This document shows positions 47,634-58,156 of a stretch of DNA of 64,000 bases, one piece after another. Origin of the DNA: Lacrimispora xylanisolvens (GTDB taxonomy: Bacteria; Bacillota; Clostridia; Lachnospirales; Lachnospiraceae); the NCBI GenBank assembly GCA_017084465.1, contig CP070896.1, positions 1,753,501 through 1,817,500 of the forward strand. Reading direction: 5' to 3'. Positions within the stretch are counted from its first letter, which is position 1. Each line of letters starts with the position of its first letter. Below the pieces are notes generated by a model. That model saw nothing but the letters and a program-made list of their open reading frames with translations. It was not told where the DNA came from and searched no databases. Both the position numbers and the translations under genes were made by a program.

Positions 47634-48545
47634 TCACACTCCTTCCGTATAAACCCAGAATCTTTTTGTTGCAAACAGAATCACTGTTATCACACTGATC
47701 AGCAGCAGCATTACCCATGCCAGGGCAGCACCGTATCCGGTGTTATAAAACTCAAAAGATTGCTGATACATATAAACGGTATAGAATAAGGTGGAGTTAA
47801 GGGGTTTTCCCTGGGTAATAATAAAGCATTGTGTAAATGCAAGAAAACCGTTAATCATCTGCATAACCAGATTAAAGAAAATAGTGGGTGTCAGCAGAGG
47901 CAGTGTAATCTTGAAAAACTGGGAAATTTTATTGGCCCCGTCTACCCGGGAAGCTTCATAAAGCGATACCGGAATCTGCTTTAAAGATGATAAAAAAATC
48001 AGCATGGAAGAACCAAACTGCCAGATTGCCAGTATTATAAGAGTCCAGATCGCTGTTTTATTATTTCCAAGCCATGCAAAATTGGTGTGTATCCCTAAAA
48101 TGCCCAGAAGGAGATTTACTACACCATCGGTTGCAAACATTCGTTTCCATAATATGGAGACTGCCACAGATCCTCCGATAATGGACGGAAGATAATAAAA
48201 AGCCCGGTAAAAGCCGGTTGCCTTTGATGATTTCAGCAGAAGCAGGGCTACCATAAGCGCGAAGATCAGACGCAGAGGAACCGATACAAAGGCAAAATAA
48301 AACGTGACTCCTATGGTTTTATAAAACACATTATCATTAGTAAACATTTTTATGTAATTATTTAAACCTGTGAAAACAGGCGGAGACAAAATATTATAAT
48401 CACATAAAGAATAGTAAAAGGAAATTCCCATAGGTACAACCATAAACAGCAGAAATCCAACAATAAAAGGAAGGCTGAATACCACTCCCGCTGTGCTTTC
48501 TTTGTTCAGGAAATGTCTGAGTCCTGCACCTAACGTATCTTTCAT
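47634..48545 (-). CDS. Carbohydrate ABC transporter permease, MalF type
   Basis: A CUT1 permease of about 303 residues. The ATG at 48545 (MKDTLGAGLRHFL) has GGAGG six bases upstream, better than the ATG two codons earlier. There are six or so membrane segments, the first being VVFSLPFIVGFLLFMVVPMG. The EAA motif reads SLYEASRVDGANKISQFFKI. It lies between the binding protein gene and the MalG-type permease in one operon. The operon contains no ATPase. Confidence 0.92.
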   Translation of the reverse strand: MKDTLGAGLRHFLNKESTAGVVFSLPFIVGFLLFMVVPMGISFYYSLCDYNILSPPVFTGLNNYIKMFTNDNVFYKTIGVTFYFAFVSVPLRLIFALMVALLLLKSSKATGFYRAFYYLPSIIGGSVAVSILWKRMFATDGVVNLLLGILGIHTNFAWLGNNKTAIWTLIILAIWQFGSSMLIFLSSLKQIPVSLYEASRVDGANKISQFFKITLPLLTPTIFFNLVMQMINGFLAFTQCFIITQGKPLNSTLFYTVYMYQQSFEFYNTGYGAALAWVMLLLISVITVILFATKRFWVYTEGV

Positions 48546-48623
48546 AGACATCCTCCATTCATAGATAACCGTCTTCTTGATTAAACAGGGGCAAAGCTGT
48601 CTCTGCCCCCGTATTCTGATTTA

Positions 48624-49998
48624 TTATTTCTTGCTCATAATTTCATTTGCCCCGTTATAGAATTCTTTAGCGGCTGTTTCGGCATCATATACACTATAGC
48701 AAACCTGCTCCTGTACCTGGTTTAACAGATTTGAGACCTCGCTTGCGCCATCTGGCTGGGGCGGATTAATGGGGGGAACAATTTGGAGTAACGACTTCAT
48801 TGACATAATGAATGACTTTCTGTTCCACATCACTCATCTTTGGTGCCAGTTCACTGGAAATCTTACTGGAAGCCGGAACTCCCCGTTCACCCAGTAAAAT
48901 GTTATTCGCATCGCTGGAATTGGTTAAAAAGTTAATTACCTTTACTGCTTCTTCCGGATTCTTTGAATGAGCTCCTACAGAAAAGAACTGGCTGGATTTT
49001 AAATAACCAGACTTTTTCGGATCTGCTGATGGCCAGGTAGTGATCCCGATCTCCATGCCTTCCGGAGCCGCTTTTTGCATTGCAGTCAGCTGGTTTGAAT
49101 TATAGAAAGCACACCAGGACATGGTTTCAGGACTGGAACCGTAAACCAGAGGCTCCTGCTCTACGGAACCGATGGAAAGCTCAGCAAATACGCCTGGATC
49201 TATAAACCACCCTTCTTTGATACCTGTTTCATACATCTGGAAAAATGGAAGATAATCTTTTTCCTCTCCGCCCATCTTTTTATCCCCATAGAGAACAACA
49301 TCATTTCCTCTCATGAAATAATCCAGAAACGCACCTGCATTGTAATAGGCAATGTTTGTTTTATACCCGGTCTTTTTATAAACCTCACGGCATAAATCAA
49401 TAAATTCATCGGTTGTCATATAGTCCTTAACCACAATACCATTTTTATCTAAAAGAGTCTTATTATACAGCAGTGATGGTGCATTAATTCCTGCACAGAC
49501 CGCATACACGCCTCCGTTCACCGTACCGCTTGCCATGGTATTATCAGAAATATTTGAGGTATCCAAAGTGCCATCTTTTATATAGGGTGTCAAATCCACC
49601 AGTAGGCCGTTTTTCACATACTGGTCAATAAATGAATAATCCATCTGAACAATATCAGGAATAGCCTGACCTGCTGCAGATGTGGCCAGTTTATTCCAGT
49701 AATCAGACCACTCAGAGAACTGACCCTCTATTACTGTTCCAGGATTCTGCTCTGTATACAAATCAAGTGCTGCCTGTGTTTTCTCGTTTCTGACCTGATT
49801 TCCCCACCAACTCATGGTTAGCTTTAGTTTTCCGCTTTCATCCCCTGCTGCTGCCTTTGTGGTTTCTGCTGCTGTAGACCCTGCTGCTGTAGATCCCGCC
49901 GTTGTACCTGCGGTATTGGTTGTACCGCTGCTTCCGCATCCGGAAAGGGACGCTAATGCAATAACTGACGCAATAAGTAACGCAACTTTTTTCTTCAT
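48624..49998 (-). CDS. Extracellular sugar-binding lipoprotein (one-base insertion)
   Basis: The solute receptor of the CUT1 importer. The ATG at 49998 (MKKKVALLIASVIALASLSG) has GGAGGAAGG. The lipobox is LSGC, followed by a Thr/Ala-rich linker to about residue 55. The mature part begins GKLKLTMSWWGNQVRNEKTQ. Family features are DIVQMDYSFIDQYVKNGLLV and the C-terminal AVKVINFLTNSSDANNIL. An extra G in the run 48771-48776 breaks the last 50 residues. Repair gives VVTPNCSPINPPQPDGASEV and a normal end with about 457 residues. It is the first gene of the operon, divergent from the sensor kinase gene. Confidence 0.9.
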
Positions 49999-50210
49999 AT
50001 AACCTTCCTCCAATCATTTTTTTCGTATATCAGGCGTTTTTTATTATACTTCCCCCTCTAATCCCAGTAAATGATTAAAACCGGCTTCCAGGTTGAAAAA
50101 ACCGTGTTGTGTGTATAATTTGAATAGTTCTTTGTGCTTACCGGTTGTATTGACAAAATGTTTTATATATAATTTAGCTGTCATTACTCCAGATCCGAAA
50201 GGCGGTTTTT

Positions 50211-51982
50211 ATGAAGCATTTTATAAGAAATCTCTCTTTAAAAAAGAAGATTCATTCCATTGTATTTTTTTGCATTATCCTTTTGGCTTTGGCCTCTCTT
50301 TTTAGTATTCAGCTGATTACAAAGGCGAATCAAAAGGTGCTTTATCAGTCTGTGGCTTCCTCTTTATCCTATACTGGCAAAGAGTTAAATAACCGGTTGG
50401 ATAATATATCTACAATGGCGGATATGTTTCTGGCTGATACCAATATACAAAACGGACTTGGTATATTAAAAGATTCCTCTAGCATCCAGGACCGTTCCAT
50501 TGCGTACAAATCACTCTACGGCGTTTTAAATGAATATTATTTTACCTTCCGCAAAAACAATATTAACTTTATGAGTCTTTATCAGGACCGGTATTCCATC
50601 CATACTCATATTGCGGCTGGAAAAACACTTCCGGAATCCGTAGTTGAGGATCTCGTCAAAAGAGCCGAAGACGCCAGGGGACGAACCATCTGGATTACCG
50701 ACTACAGCGATCAATACGGTTTATTTATGGTCAAGCATTTACTGCGCACAGAATATTTAACTCTTGATCCGCTGGGAACACTGATTGTAAGCATTAACGT
50801 TGACGGACTTATTAATGGTGCCACAAACACCAGTCATTTTAATGATGACACCAGATATATTCTTTCCAGTCAGGAGAACTTAATCTATAATTCTTCCAGT
50901 ATAAAGACTGACCATAAAACTCTCTTTGGAACATATTTTCATTCCAGATACGGACTTGTAAATAAAGATGGAGACAGTTTCTTTTACGTAAAAGGAATCA
51001 TACCGGAATATGGCTGGGATTATGTCTGTCTCATTCCCTATGGCAGCATTGCAAATTCTCTCCGCACAAGCCTGGAAGTATGCCTGATTATTATTGCTGT
51101 CTCCATTGGACTGGCTATCCTAATGTCCTCTTCCTTAATTGACTCAATCACGAGACATTTTGATAATCTCATTTTAAAAATGGAACGCTTTGCAGCAGGG
51201 CAGACTGAAATACCCCAGGTTTCCTATGATTACAGCAAACGCACCGATGAATTAGGGATTCTGCACTCCCGATTCGACCAGATGGTAGATAAAGTAAATC
51301 AGCTGATTAAAACCAATTATCTGAATAAAATCCTGATAAAGGAAGCCCAGCTAAAAGCGCTGGAGACACAGATGAACCCTCACTTTTATACAATACCCTA
51401 GAATCAATCAACTGGAGGGCAAAAACAGTTGGTGCAAAAGATATCTCTTCCATGACAGAATCTTTGGGAACTCTCCTTCGCATCACACTGGACCAGAAAA
51501 GCAAGCAGGTACCTTTAAGCAGGGAACTTGAACTGGTGCAATGCTATATGACCATTCAGAAGTTCCGGTATGAAGACCGGCTGGAATATGAAATATCTGC
51601 CCCTGAAAATCTGGTTGGGTGTTATGTGTTAAAACTGACCCTCCAGCCCCTGGTGGAAAATGCAATCCGTTATGGACTGGAAGAAAATACAGAAGGATGC
51701 CGGATTTTAATAACAGCTGAAGCAGACGGTACTTCCCTCATTGTCACAGTCAGAAATAACAGCTCTGCTTTTGAAGAAGACCTGATAAACAAATTGAAAA
51801 ACCGGGAAGCAGAACCTCATGGTTTTGGAATCGGCCTGTTAAATATATCGGAACGAATGAAGCTGACTTACGGAGAACACCACGGCCTTACCCTCTATAA
51901 TGAGGACGACCAGGCCGTCGCACAGCTTTCATTTCCTCTGAGCCGAACTCCCGAAGACATTTCTGATACGAAAGGAGAATAA
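50211..51982 (+). CDS. YesM-type sensor histidine kinase (one-base deletion)
   Basis: A membrane sensor kinase of about 590 residues. One helix is near residue 15-38 (IVFFCIILLALASLFSIQLI), an outer sensor domain runs to about residue 285, and a second helix is CLIIIAVSIGLAILMSS. A HAMP region and a His-kinase core follow. One base is missing in the T4 run 51384-51387. Repair gives TQMNPHFLYNTLESINWRAK, the H-box with the phosphorylated histidine. The N-box is LQPLVENAIRYGLEEN and the G-box HGFGIGLLNISERM. It is followed by its response regulator after two bases. The pair presumably senses the glycan handled by the divergent transporter operon. Confidence 0.93.
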
Positions 51983-51984
51983 TT

Positions 51985-53512
51985 ATGCTTAAATTAATAA
52001 TTGCCGATGACGAACGGGTAATACGGGAATCAATCTCCTCCCTGATTGACTGGAACAGCCTTGGCATTGAACTGGTAGGAACATGTCGTGACGGAATCGA
52101 GGCCTATCACATGATTCTCGATGAATCACCCCATATTGTAATGACGGATATCCGCATGCCTGGCCTGTCTGGACTTGAATTAATAGAGCGTATCTATCAG
52201 GCCGATATGGACACCCAGTTTATACTCCTGTCCGGATTCGGAGAATTTGAATATGCAAAACAGGCTATGAAATACCGGGTTCACCATTATCTGCTTAAGC
52301 CCTGCAACGAAGAACAAATCGTAGAAAGCATGAAAGATATTATAAAGGAATACTATCACCGCCAGGCCTTTCAGGATCTAAAGGAACGCCAGAAGGCGCT
52401 GACGGTTAATCTCCACCACAGTATTATGGGAAATATTATTAACGAGCAGATTTTTAAGTCTGATCCTGCTAAATTTTCCTGGGATGCTTATTCAGGATTT
52501 ATGGATTTCTATCAGACGGGATATGAATTGTGCTTCCTTCACTATTTAGAAGAAGAATATTTAAATTCCGTGTTAAGCCGCATTTATGATTATATGGCCC
52601 AGTATGCCCCAGGAATTGAACTGTATTGTATCTATGTGAAAAATTCACTGATTCTTTTTTTTGAAAGATACCAGGCTTCCTATGACCAGTTTGATTTGTT
52701 TATGCAGACCTTAAAACCAAAGGAACTATCTTTTCAATTAGACTATAAACGATGCACTTTTAATAGCCTTGAACAGCTTTTAAAAAATCTGATCACAAAA
52801 ATAAGACGTTATGGAATTATTTATTACATGAATGGACTGGAGCCGGTTCCTATCTGCAATTATAAAAATTTAATTACTAAAATTGAGGATCTGACCGCAC
52901 GTTTAATCGTAGCAGAAGAACCGGAACGGAAATCCTGTGTGGAAAATCTTACTGCAACTTTAAACGATATCAGCAATACGGATTTTTTAAAGCAGGCCGG
53001 ATCACGAATTTTAATTAAACTGGCTACAGAAACCAGCTATCTGTCATCGGTAGATACCACAGAGTACCTGATGGACTTAAACCAGCAGACTGAATATTCT
53101 GAAATCCGACACATGCTGTGCAGAAAACTAAACGAAATCCTGAATAAGCCTTCCACCCGTTCCCAGCACTACAGCCCCTTCATCGACAAAATCATTCGAT
53201 ATGTGGTGGAGCATCTGGATGATCCTAATCTTACATTAAAATGCATCGCCGAAAATTATCTTTTTTATGAATGTAGATTATGTCAGCAAACGATTCAGTA
53301 AAGAAACAAAACAAAAATTTTCTAACTACATCACCACCCTGCGCATCCAAAAAGCCAAGCAATTATTAGCAGAAGGTCATACAGAACAGATTCAATGGAT
53401 TGCACAGCAGGTAGGGTGTGGAAATAATCCCCAGTATTTCAGTCAGATTTTCAAGAAAGGCACGGGGATGACACCTAGCGCATACGCTAAAAAATTAAAT
53501 GGAGGAGAATGA
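51985..53512 (+). CDS. YesN-type response regulator with AraC DNA-binding domain (one-base insertion)
   Basis: About 508 residues. The N-terminal receiver has LKLIIADDERVIRESI (acidic pocket), the phosphorylated Asp in HIVMTDIRMPGLSG (about residue 56) and the switch lysine in HHYLLKPCNE. The middle linker is about 270 residues. The C-terminal AraC domain has two helix-turn-helices. An extra T in the run 53261-53266 breaks it. Repair reads AENYLFMNVDYVSKRFSKET and continues to the HTH block VGCGNNPQYFSQIFKKGTGM. The GH105 gene starts one base after the stop, so it is in the same operon. Likely targets are this operon and the divergent one. Confidence 0.92.
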
Positions 53513-53513
53513 A

Positions 53514-54626
53514 ATGACAAACAAGGAATTACTTCCGAAAATCCATCTTGTAATGGACAAACTGATGAATCTGGGAGGTGGTAATTATGAAAATGACCGC
53601 TCAGTCGGAAAGGAAGATGCAAGCCGCGGCATCATTGCCAGAGATTTTGGCATTGAAGAATGGGACTGGCCTCAGGGCGTAGGTCTTTATGGACTGTTAA
53701 AACTTCAGGCTTTTTATGGGGATGACCGTTACTTAGAATTTTTCGACCGCTGGTTTCAAAATAATCTGCAGAAAGGACTCCCCAGTAAAAATATAAATAC
53801 CACTGCTCCCTATCTTGTTTTAGCCGAACTGCTGGATGTGTTTCAAAATCCGGATTACGAAAAGCTCTGTCTGGATCATGCACACTGGCTGATGAACGAA
53901 CTGCCGAAGACGAAAGAAGGCGGCTTCCAGCATGTGGTAACTGCAATAGGAAACCGTGATGGTGTCTTGTTAAATGAAGGTGAAATGTGGATTGATACAT
54001 TATTCATGGCAGTTCTGTTTTTAAATAAAATGGGACATCGTTTCAAAAATGAGGTCTGGATAGGCGAAACTCTCCATCAGGTATTACTTCATATTAAATA
54101 TTTATATGACAAGCATACCGGATTGTTTTATCATGGCTGGAGTTTTCCCTTAAACAGTAATTTCGGCGGAATTTTCTGGTGCAGAGGCAATTCCTGGTTT
54201 ACCTATGGAATTCTGGAACTGATTGAGTCATTTGATCAGACTCTGGATCCTGGACTTCTCACATATCTGACAGATACTTACAAAGCCCAGGTGAATGCCC
54301 TGAAAGAGTTACAGGCTCCTTCCGGGCTGTGGCATACCGTACTTGCTGATCCGGACAGCTATGAGGAAGTATCGGGATCCGCAGCGATTGCAGGTGGTAT
54401 TTTAAAAGGAATTAAAATGGGAATTCTGAATGAAACATATCATGACTGTGCAGCCAGGGCTATTGAAGGAATCTGCAATAATATAGCGGAAGACGGAACC
54501 GTCTTAAATGTTTCCGCAGGAACTGGTATGGGTTACAATGCAGAGCACTATAAAAATATAACAATTCGTCCCATGGCTTATGGTCAGTCACTGGCCCTGA
54601 TTTCACTGATTGAAGCGTTAAATTAA
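53514..54626 (+). CDS. Glycoside hydrolase family 88/105, unsaturated uronyl hydrolase
   Basis: A 370-residue cytoplasmic enzyme with the (alpha/alpha)6-barrel pattern of GH88/105, which removes 4,5-unsaturated uronic acids left by polysaccharide lyases. The ATG at 53514 (MTNKELLPKIHLVMDKLMNL) has GGAGGAG. Typical blocks are EEWDWPQGVGLYGLLKLQAF, GEMWIDTLFMAVLFLNKMG (with the catalytic-type Asp), WCRGNSWFTYGILELIE and APSGLWHTVLADPDSYEEVS. The role inferred for the locus is breakdown of an imported, lyase-generated uronate oligosaccharide. GH2 would remove the next sugar. The parent polymer is not indicated; pectic, gum-type and glycosaminoglycan sources are all possible. Confidence 0.9.
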   Translation: MTNKELLPKIHLVMDKLMNLGGGNYENDRSVGKEDASRGIIARDFGIEEWDWPQGVGLYGLLKLQAFYGDDRYLEFFDRWFQNNLQKGLPSKNINTTAPYLVLAELLDVFQNPDYEKLCLDHAHWLMNELPKTKEGGFQHVVTAIGNRDGVLLNEGEMWIDTLFMAVLFLNKMGHRFKNEVWIGETLHQVLLHIKYLYDKHTGLFYHGWSFPLNSNFGGIFWCRGNSWFTYGILELIESFDQTLDPGLLTYLTDTYKAQVNALKELQAPSGLWHTVLADPDSYEEVSGSAAIAGGILKGIKMGILNETYHDCAARAIEGICNNIAEDGTVLNVSAGTGMGYNAEHYKNITIRPMAYGQSLALISLIEALN

Positions 54627-54642
54627 CGAAACTGAATGCGTC

Positions 54643-54683
54643 AAAAAAAGCGTTGATCTGCTTTCGCAAATCAACGCTTTTTT
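54643..54683. terminator. Bidirectional terminator between GH105 and tRNA-Gln
   Basis: AAAAAGCGTTGAT and ATCAACGCTTTTT form a long stem around a small inner hairpin (TGC/GCA), with A/T runs on both sides. It serves the plus-strand GH105 gene and the minus-strand tRNA. Confidence 0.9.
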
Positions 54684-54699
54684 CTATTATTTTTATCAC

Positions 54700-54770
54700 T
54701 GGGCTACAAGGATTCGAACCTTGAAATGACGGAGTCAGAGTCCGTTGCCTTACCATTTGGCGATAGCCCA
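54700..54770 (-). tRNA. tRNA-Gln (anticodon CTG), copy 2
   Basis: Nearly identical to the copy at 44826, with the same acceptor, anticodon loop CTCTGAC and T arm, but one base in the D loop differs (A for C) and the variable loop is CATTT, the usual five bases. No CCA is encoded. Confidence 0.94.
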
Positions 54771-54786
54771 TCAGTGCAACGAGTGT

Positions 54787-54815
54787 ATTATACTATAGCT
54801 TTCTCCTGTGGTCAA
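54787..54815 (-). promoter_or_regulatory. Promoter of tRNA-Gln (54700)
   Basis: TTGACC and TATAAT on the minus strand, 17-base spacing, ending 16 bases before the tRNA. Confidence 0.9.
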
Positions 54816-54865
54816 GCACTATTTTACATTTTTTTACCAAATATTCTTAAAGCTCAGGAAGAGCC

Positions 54866-56289
54866 TTATTGTACTGAATGCCCTTCCTGATTTCCTGATT
54901 CTGTATTCTTTTTCTCTGCCGCGGTTGTTTCTGTTTCTGGCGCTTTCGTGGTTGTAGTTTCAGACGGCTTTGTCACTACCTGCTCGGTGGTCTCCTCTGT
55001 TTCCGTGTCATCAGCTTCCCCATTCCCAATTACAGGTGTCTCAAAAACGCCCTTTACAGTGGTCTGCTTACCCGATTTCGGTGATATTCCTCCAAGTACA
55101 AAGGTATATTCCCTGCCTCCTTCTAAGCCGGTTACACTGATTTCACAGTAATCAGAATCGGTATCTTCTATCTTTGATGAGTATGTGTTATTATCTCCAT
55201 CCTTTACCGAAACTGTAGGATTTTTCCATTTGACTCTCGTTTTAAAGTGAACCATGACAATGCCATTCTCATAGTCCACGTAATCAATCTTTATTTTCTC
55301 TGATGACACCACATCCTCAGATGTAGTTGCTGCTGCCGTCGTCTCCCCGCTTGTAGCCGGTGGCTGGGTGTTCGATGGTTCTGTATGCACCTGGCTCTGA
55401 GTCTCAGCAGATGTAGATTCCGGAGTGGTTTCAGTGGCAGACTCTGTCTCTTTCTTTGTAGTCGTCTCCTCCGTTGTCTGAATGCTGGTCCTGGTCTCTT
55501 CCAGCGTTTCCTCTGAAACCTTTGTCTTAGCCCCTACTGCATAGGACCGTTCTGTAATGACCTTAGCAATCTCTTCCATGGTAAGCGGAGCCAGTTCTTC
55601 CATATCTTCCATAGAAAGGGAAGAATTCTGAGCAATCAGTTCTTTTAAGAAATAAGCTTTTCCATAGGATATGTTATATTCCTGGGCCAGCTGCTTCACA
55701 TCGTCTTCCTCTATGACCTGCTGGTCATACACAACCGCTTTTAATCTTCCTCCAGAGTCGTCCTGATATCAGTGACCACTGCAGATCTTAAGTTGGAAGC
55801 CTTTTTAATGCTGTCATTGGATACAGTAACCAGTATTGCATTATCCAGATCATCAAGAAAGCCATGGGTAACCATGGATCCGATAATGGCGTTAACAGCC
55901 ACGTTTAAATCCACGCCTTCCATATCCATATCCTTAAGTATTGTCATCCCATCCTGATTGACCGCCTCCGCTTTCAGCACCCTGTTTTTCTTGTTTACAG
56001 ATAGTTCAACACTTGGGTTCACATCTATTCCTATGACAGAATCCACTCTGCTGTTTTGGTAGCTGTAAGTTCCTCCGGCAAGCATAATCATGCAGAAGCA
56101 GGCTGCAATCAGCCCTGCAATCACCCTCTGCCGTTTAAAAAATACTGGCTTTGAAACACTGGTCTCCTCAATCTGGGGAGTGCTTAAATCAATCCGGTCC
56201 AGTACATTGGGGATTAAGTCATCAGTTGCAGATTTTAAGCAGGCTTCGATCTGTTTTCTATTTAGTTGTTTGTGTTTATCTAAAGCCAT
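54866..56289 (-). CDS. Anti-sigma-factor-like membrane protein with extracytoplasmic domains (one-base deletion)
   Basis: About 474 residues after repair. The N terminus (about 1-50) is cytoplasmic and would bind the sigma factor. One helix (VIAGLIAACFCMIMLAGGTY) follows. Then comes an RsgI-like outer segment (SVIGIDVNPSVELSVNKKNR), a helical segment, and a Thr/Ser/Glu-rich linker. A fibronectin-III-like domain (about residues 330-420; VTGLEGGREYTFVLGG) and a second Thr-rich tail end the protein. One base is missing at 55743-55744. Repair reads TTLEEDLKAVVYDQQVIEED. The gene starts eight bases after the ECF sigma stop. The Thr-rich, beta-domain exterior suggests sensing of the wall or a polymer. 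Confidence 0.82.
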
Positions 56290-56297
56290 ATCAAAGC

Positions 56298-56876
56298 CTA
56301 CTCCTCTCTTAAATAATTTTCCAGTTTTTTCATAGCCCGGTTATATCTGGACAGAGCAGTTGCCAAAGGAATCTTTAAGCTGGCCGCTATTTCCCTGTGC
56401 TTCATTCCGGCGGAAGTATGAAGAAGAACGATCTCTCTCTCCTCTTCCTTTAAAATTGACAATGCAGCCAGCAATACCATCTTATCTGCTGCCATCTCTA
56501 TTTCTGAACAGACCTCTCCAGTTTCCGTTCCAGACAAGTCTTCTAACGTAATGTCCGAGTCATGCTTCTGCTCCCGGAATTTCATGTAGCATAAATTCCG
56601 TGCTATGGTAAACATCCACGCCAAAGGTTTCCCCTGGGATTTGTAGCTCTTTGCAGAAGTCCATATCTTTAAATAGACTTCCTGCAAGATTTCCTCCGCA
56701 TCCTGGGGGTGCTTTATAATGGACAGAATAAAACTGTACATCGTGCGGTCTGTATTCTGATATAAACGCTGAAAAGCCTCCTGGTCGCCCTCTGCCACTT
56801 TTTTCAAAAGCGCTTCATCGCTTAACAGGCTGTAATCTTCAGCTCCGCCAAAGCTCATCAATCCCATAAACAGCAT
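56298..56876 (-). CDS. ECF-type RNA polymerase sigma factor
   Basis: A 192-residue sigma factor. Region 2 is LLKKVAEGDQEAFQRLYQNT to EEILQEVYLKIWTSAKSYKS (about residues 22-80). Region 4 is LSILKEEEREIVLLHTSAGM to KHREIAASLKIPLATALSRY (about 137-178). The linker between is polar and short, as in ECF factors. AAAGGA lies upstream of the chosen start; internal ATGs 3 or 6 codons in are alternatives. It is cotranscribed with the RsgI-like anti-sigma protein directly downstream, the standard arrangement. I could not identify the recognised promoter sequence, although autoregulation is usual. Confidence 0.92.
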   Translation of the reverse strand: MLFMGLMSFGGAEDYSLLSDEALLKKVAEGDQEAFQRLYQNTDRTMYSFILSIIKHPQDAEEILQEVYLKIWTSAKSYKSQGKPLAWMFTIARNLCYMKFREQKHDSDITLEDLSGTETGEVCSEIEMAADKMVLLAALSILKEEEREIVLLHTSAGMKHREIAASLKIPLATALSRYNRAMKKLENYLREE

Positions 56877-56952
56877 GGATCCGATTTCCTTTCTATTAGG
56901 TTAATGCTGATTTCTGTCATCTTATTGCATAAAATGGAAATATTTTATTACC

Positions 56953-58132
56953 TTATTTTTCCACACCAAAACCGCTTTCCGCGGTTATGACCAGACAGCA
57001 GCGTTTATCTATCTCAGTTACCTTTTTTGTGATCTCTTCTTTTAGCCATTCCCTTTTTTTGCGGTCATATTCCCTGGGAACTACCAGATCAAAGATCAGA
57101 TTAATCTGATCCTTTCCTTCTATCATTCTAAAATCATGAAATGTGACTCTTTCATCTGTATCTTGTATCACATTTTCCACCATACATCCAAATTCCATTA
57201 CTTTGGAATCCCTGGTTTCCACAGGATCCATATGAATTACAAGAAATATCCCAAATTTTTTTAATGCCTCCCGTTCAATCCGGTCGATAATCTCATGGGA
57301 CACCTCTACATTTACGTCATTAGGAACTTCAGCATGGATAGAGGCCATACTTCTGGTTGGTCCATAATTATGAACAATCAGGTCATGACTTCCTACAATC
57401 CCTTCATAGGCTTCCACAAAATCAGTGATTTCCTGGTAAAGCTTTGGATCAATGGGCTCACCGATTAATGGCGTAAGAGTATCTTTTGCAATCCTGATAC
57501 CCGCCCACATGACGATGACTGAGACAATCACACCCACGATTCCATCAATATTTAACCCCCCATATACCATAAATAACCACAGATAAAATAGTGGAGGAGG
57601 TTGTGATTACATCACCCATAGAATCTGCTGCGGTTGCCTTCATGACAGCTGACTGAATTCGATTTCCAAGAGTCCTGTTAAAAAACGCCATCCATAATTT
57701 CACTAATACAGACAATATAAGGATAATAACAGACACTGCATGAAAAGACATCTCCTGAGGGTGGAGAATTTTATCTATTGAGGTTTTAAACAGTGAAAAT
57801 CCCACCTGGATAACAATAAATGCAACAATAAATGCCGCAATGTATTCCACTCTTCCATGTCCAAATGGGTGCTCCTCATCTGCCGGTTTCCCAGCCATCT
57901 TCACACCAATAAACCCTATAATGGAGGATGCCGCATCCGATAAGTTATTAAATGCGTCTGCCATAACAGAGATACTGTTTATGAGCAGTCCCGTTAATAG
58001 CTTAGCGGTGAACAAAAGGAAGTTGCAGAAGATCCCCACCACACTTGCCATCAGCCCGTATCGGGTACGAACCTGTGAATCCTCCAAGTTTTTGTAGTCC
58101 TTCACAAATATGCGAACCAAAAAATCAGTCAT
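56953..58132 (-). CDS. Cation diffusion facilitator transporter (one-base insertion)
   Basis: A CDF-family metal/proton antiporter of about 392 residues. The metal-site helix carries NSISVMADAFNNLSDAASSI and the cytoplasmic loop block GHGRVEYIAAFIVAF follows. A partner site is in KATAADSMGDVITTSSTILS. After the six helices a C-terminal cytoplasmic domain (GSHDLIVHNYGPTRSMASIH) extends further than usual, from about residue 210. An extra C in the run 57556-57561 splits the gene. Repair gives VVIYGIWGLNIDGIVGVIVS. AAAGGAG precedes the start. Zn2+, Mn2+ or Fe2+ are the usual substrates, and sequence does not choose. It lies 24 bases downstream of truA. Confidence 0.92.
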
Positions 58133-58156
58133 AGTTCTCCTTTCCTGATTTTAAAG

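Noticed and set aside
50014..50210. Paired promoters between the binding protein and sensor kinase genes
   Set aside because: TTGACA and TATAAT-like boxes occur, but their spacings (12-14 bases) are too short to support a call.
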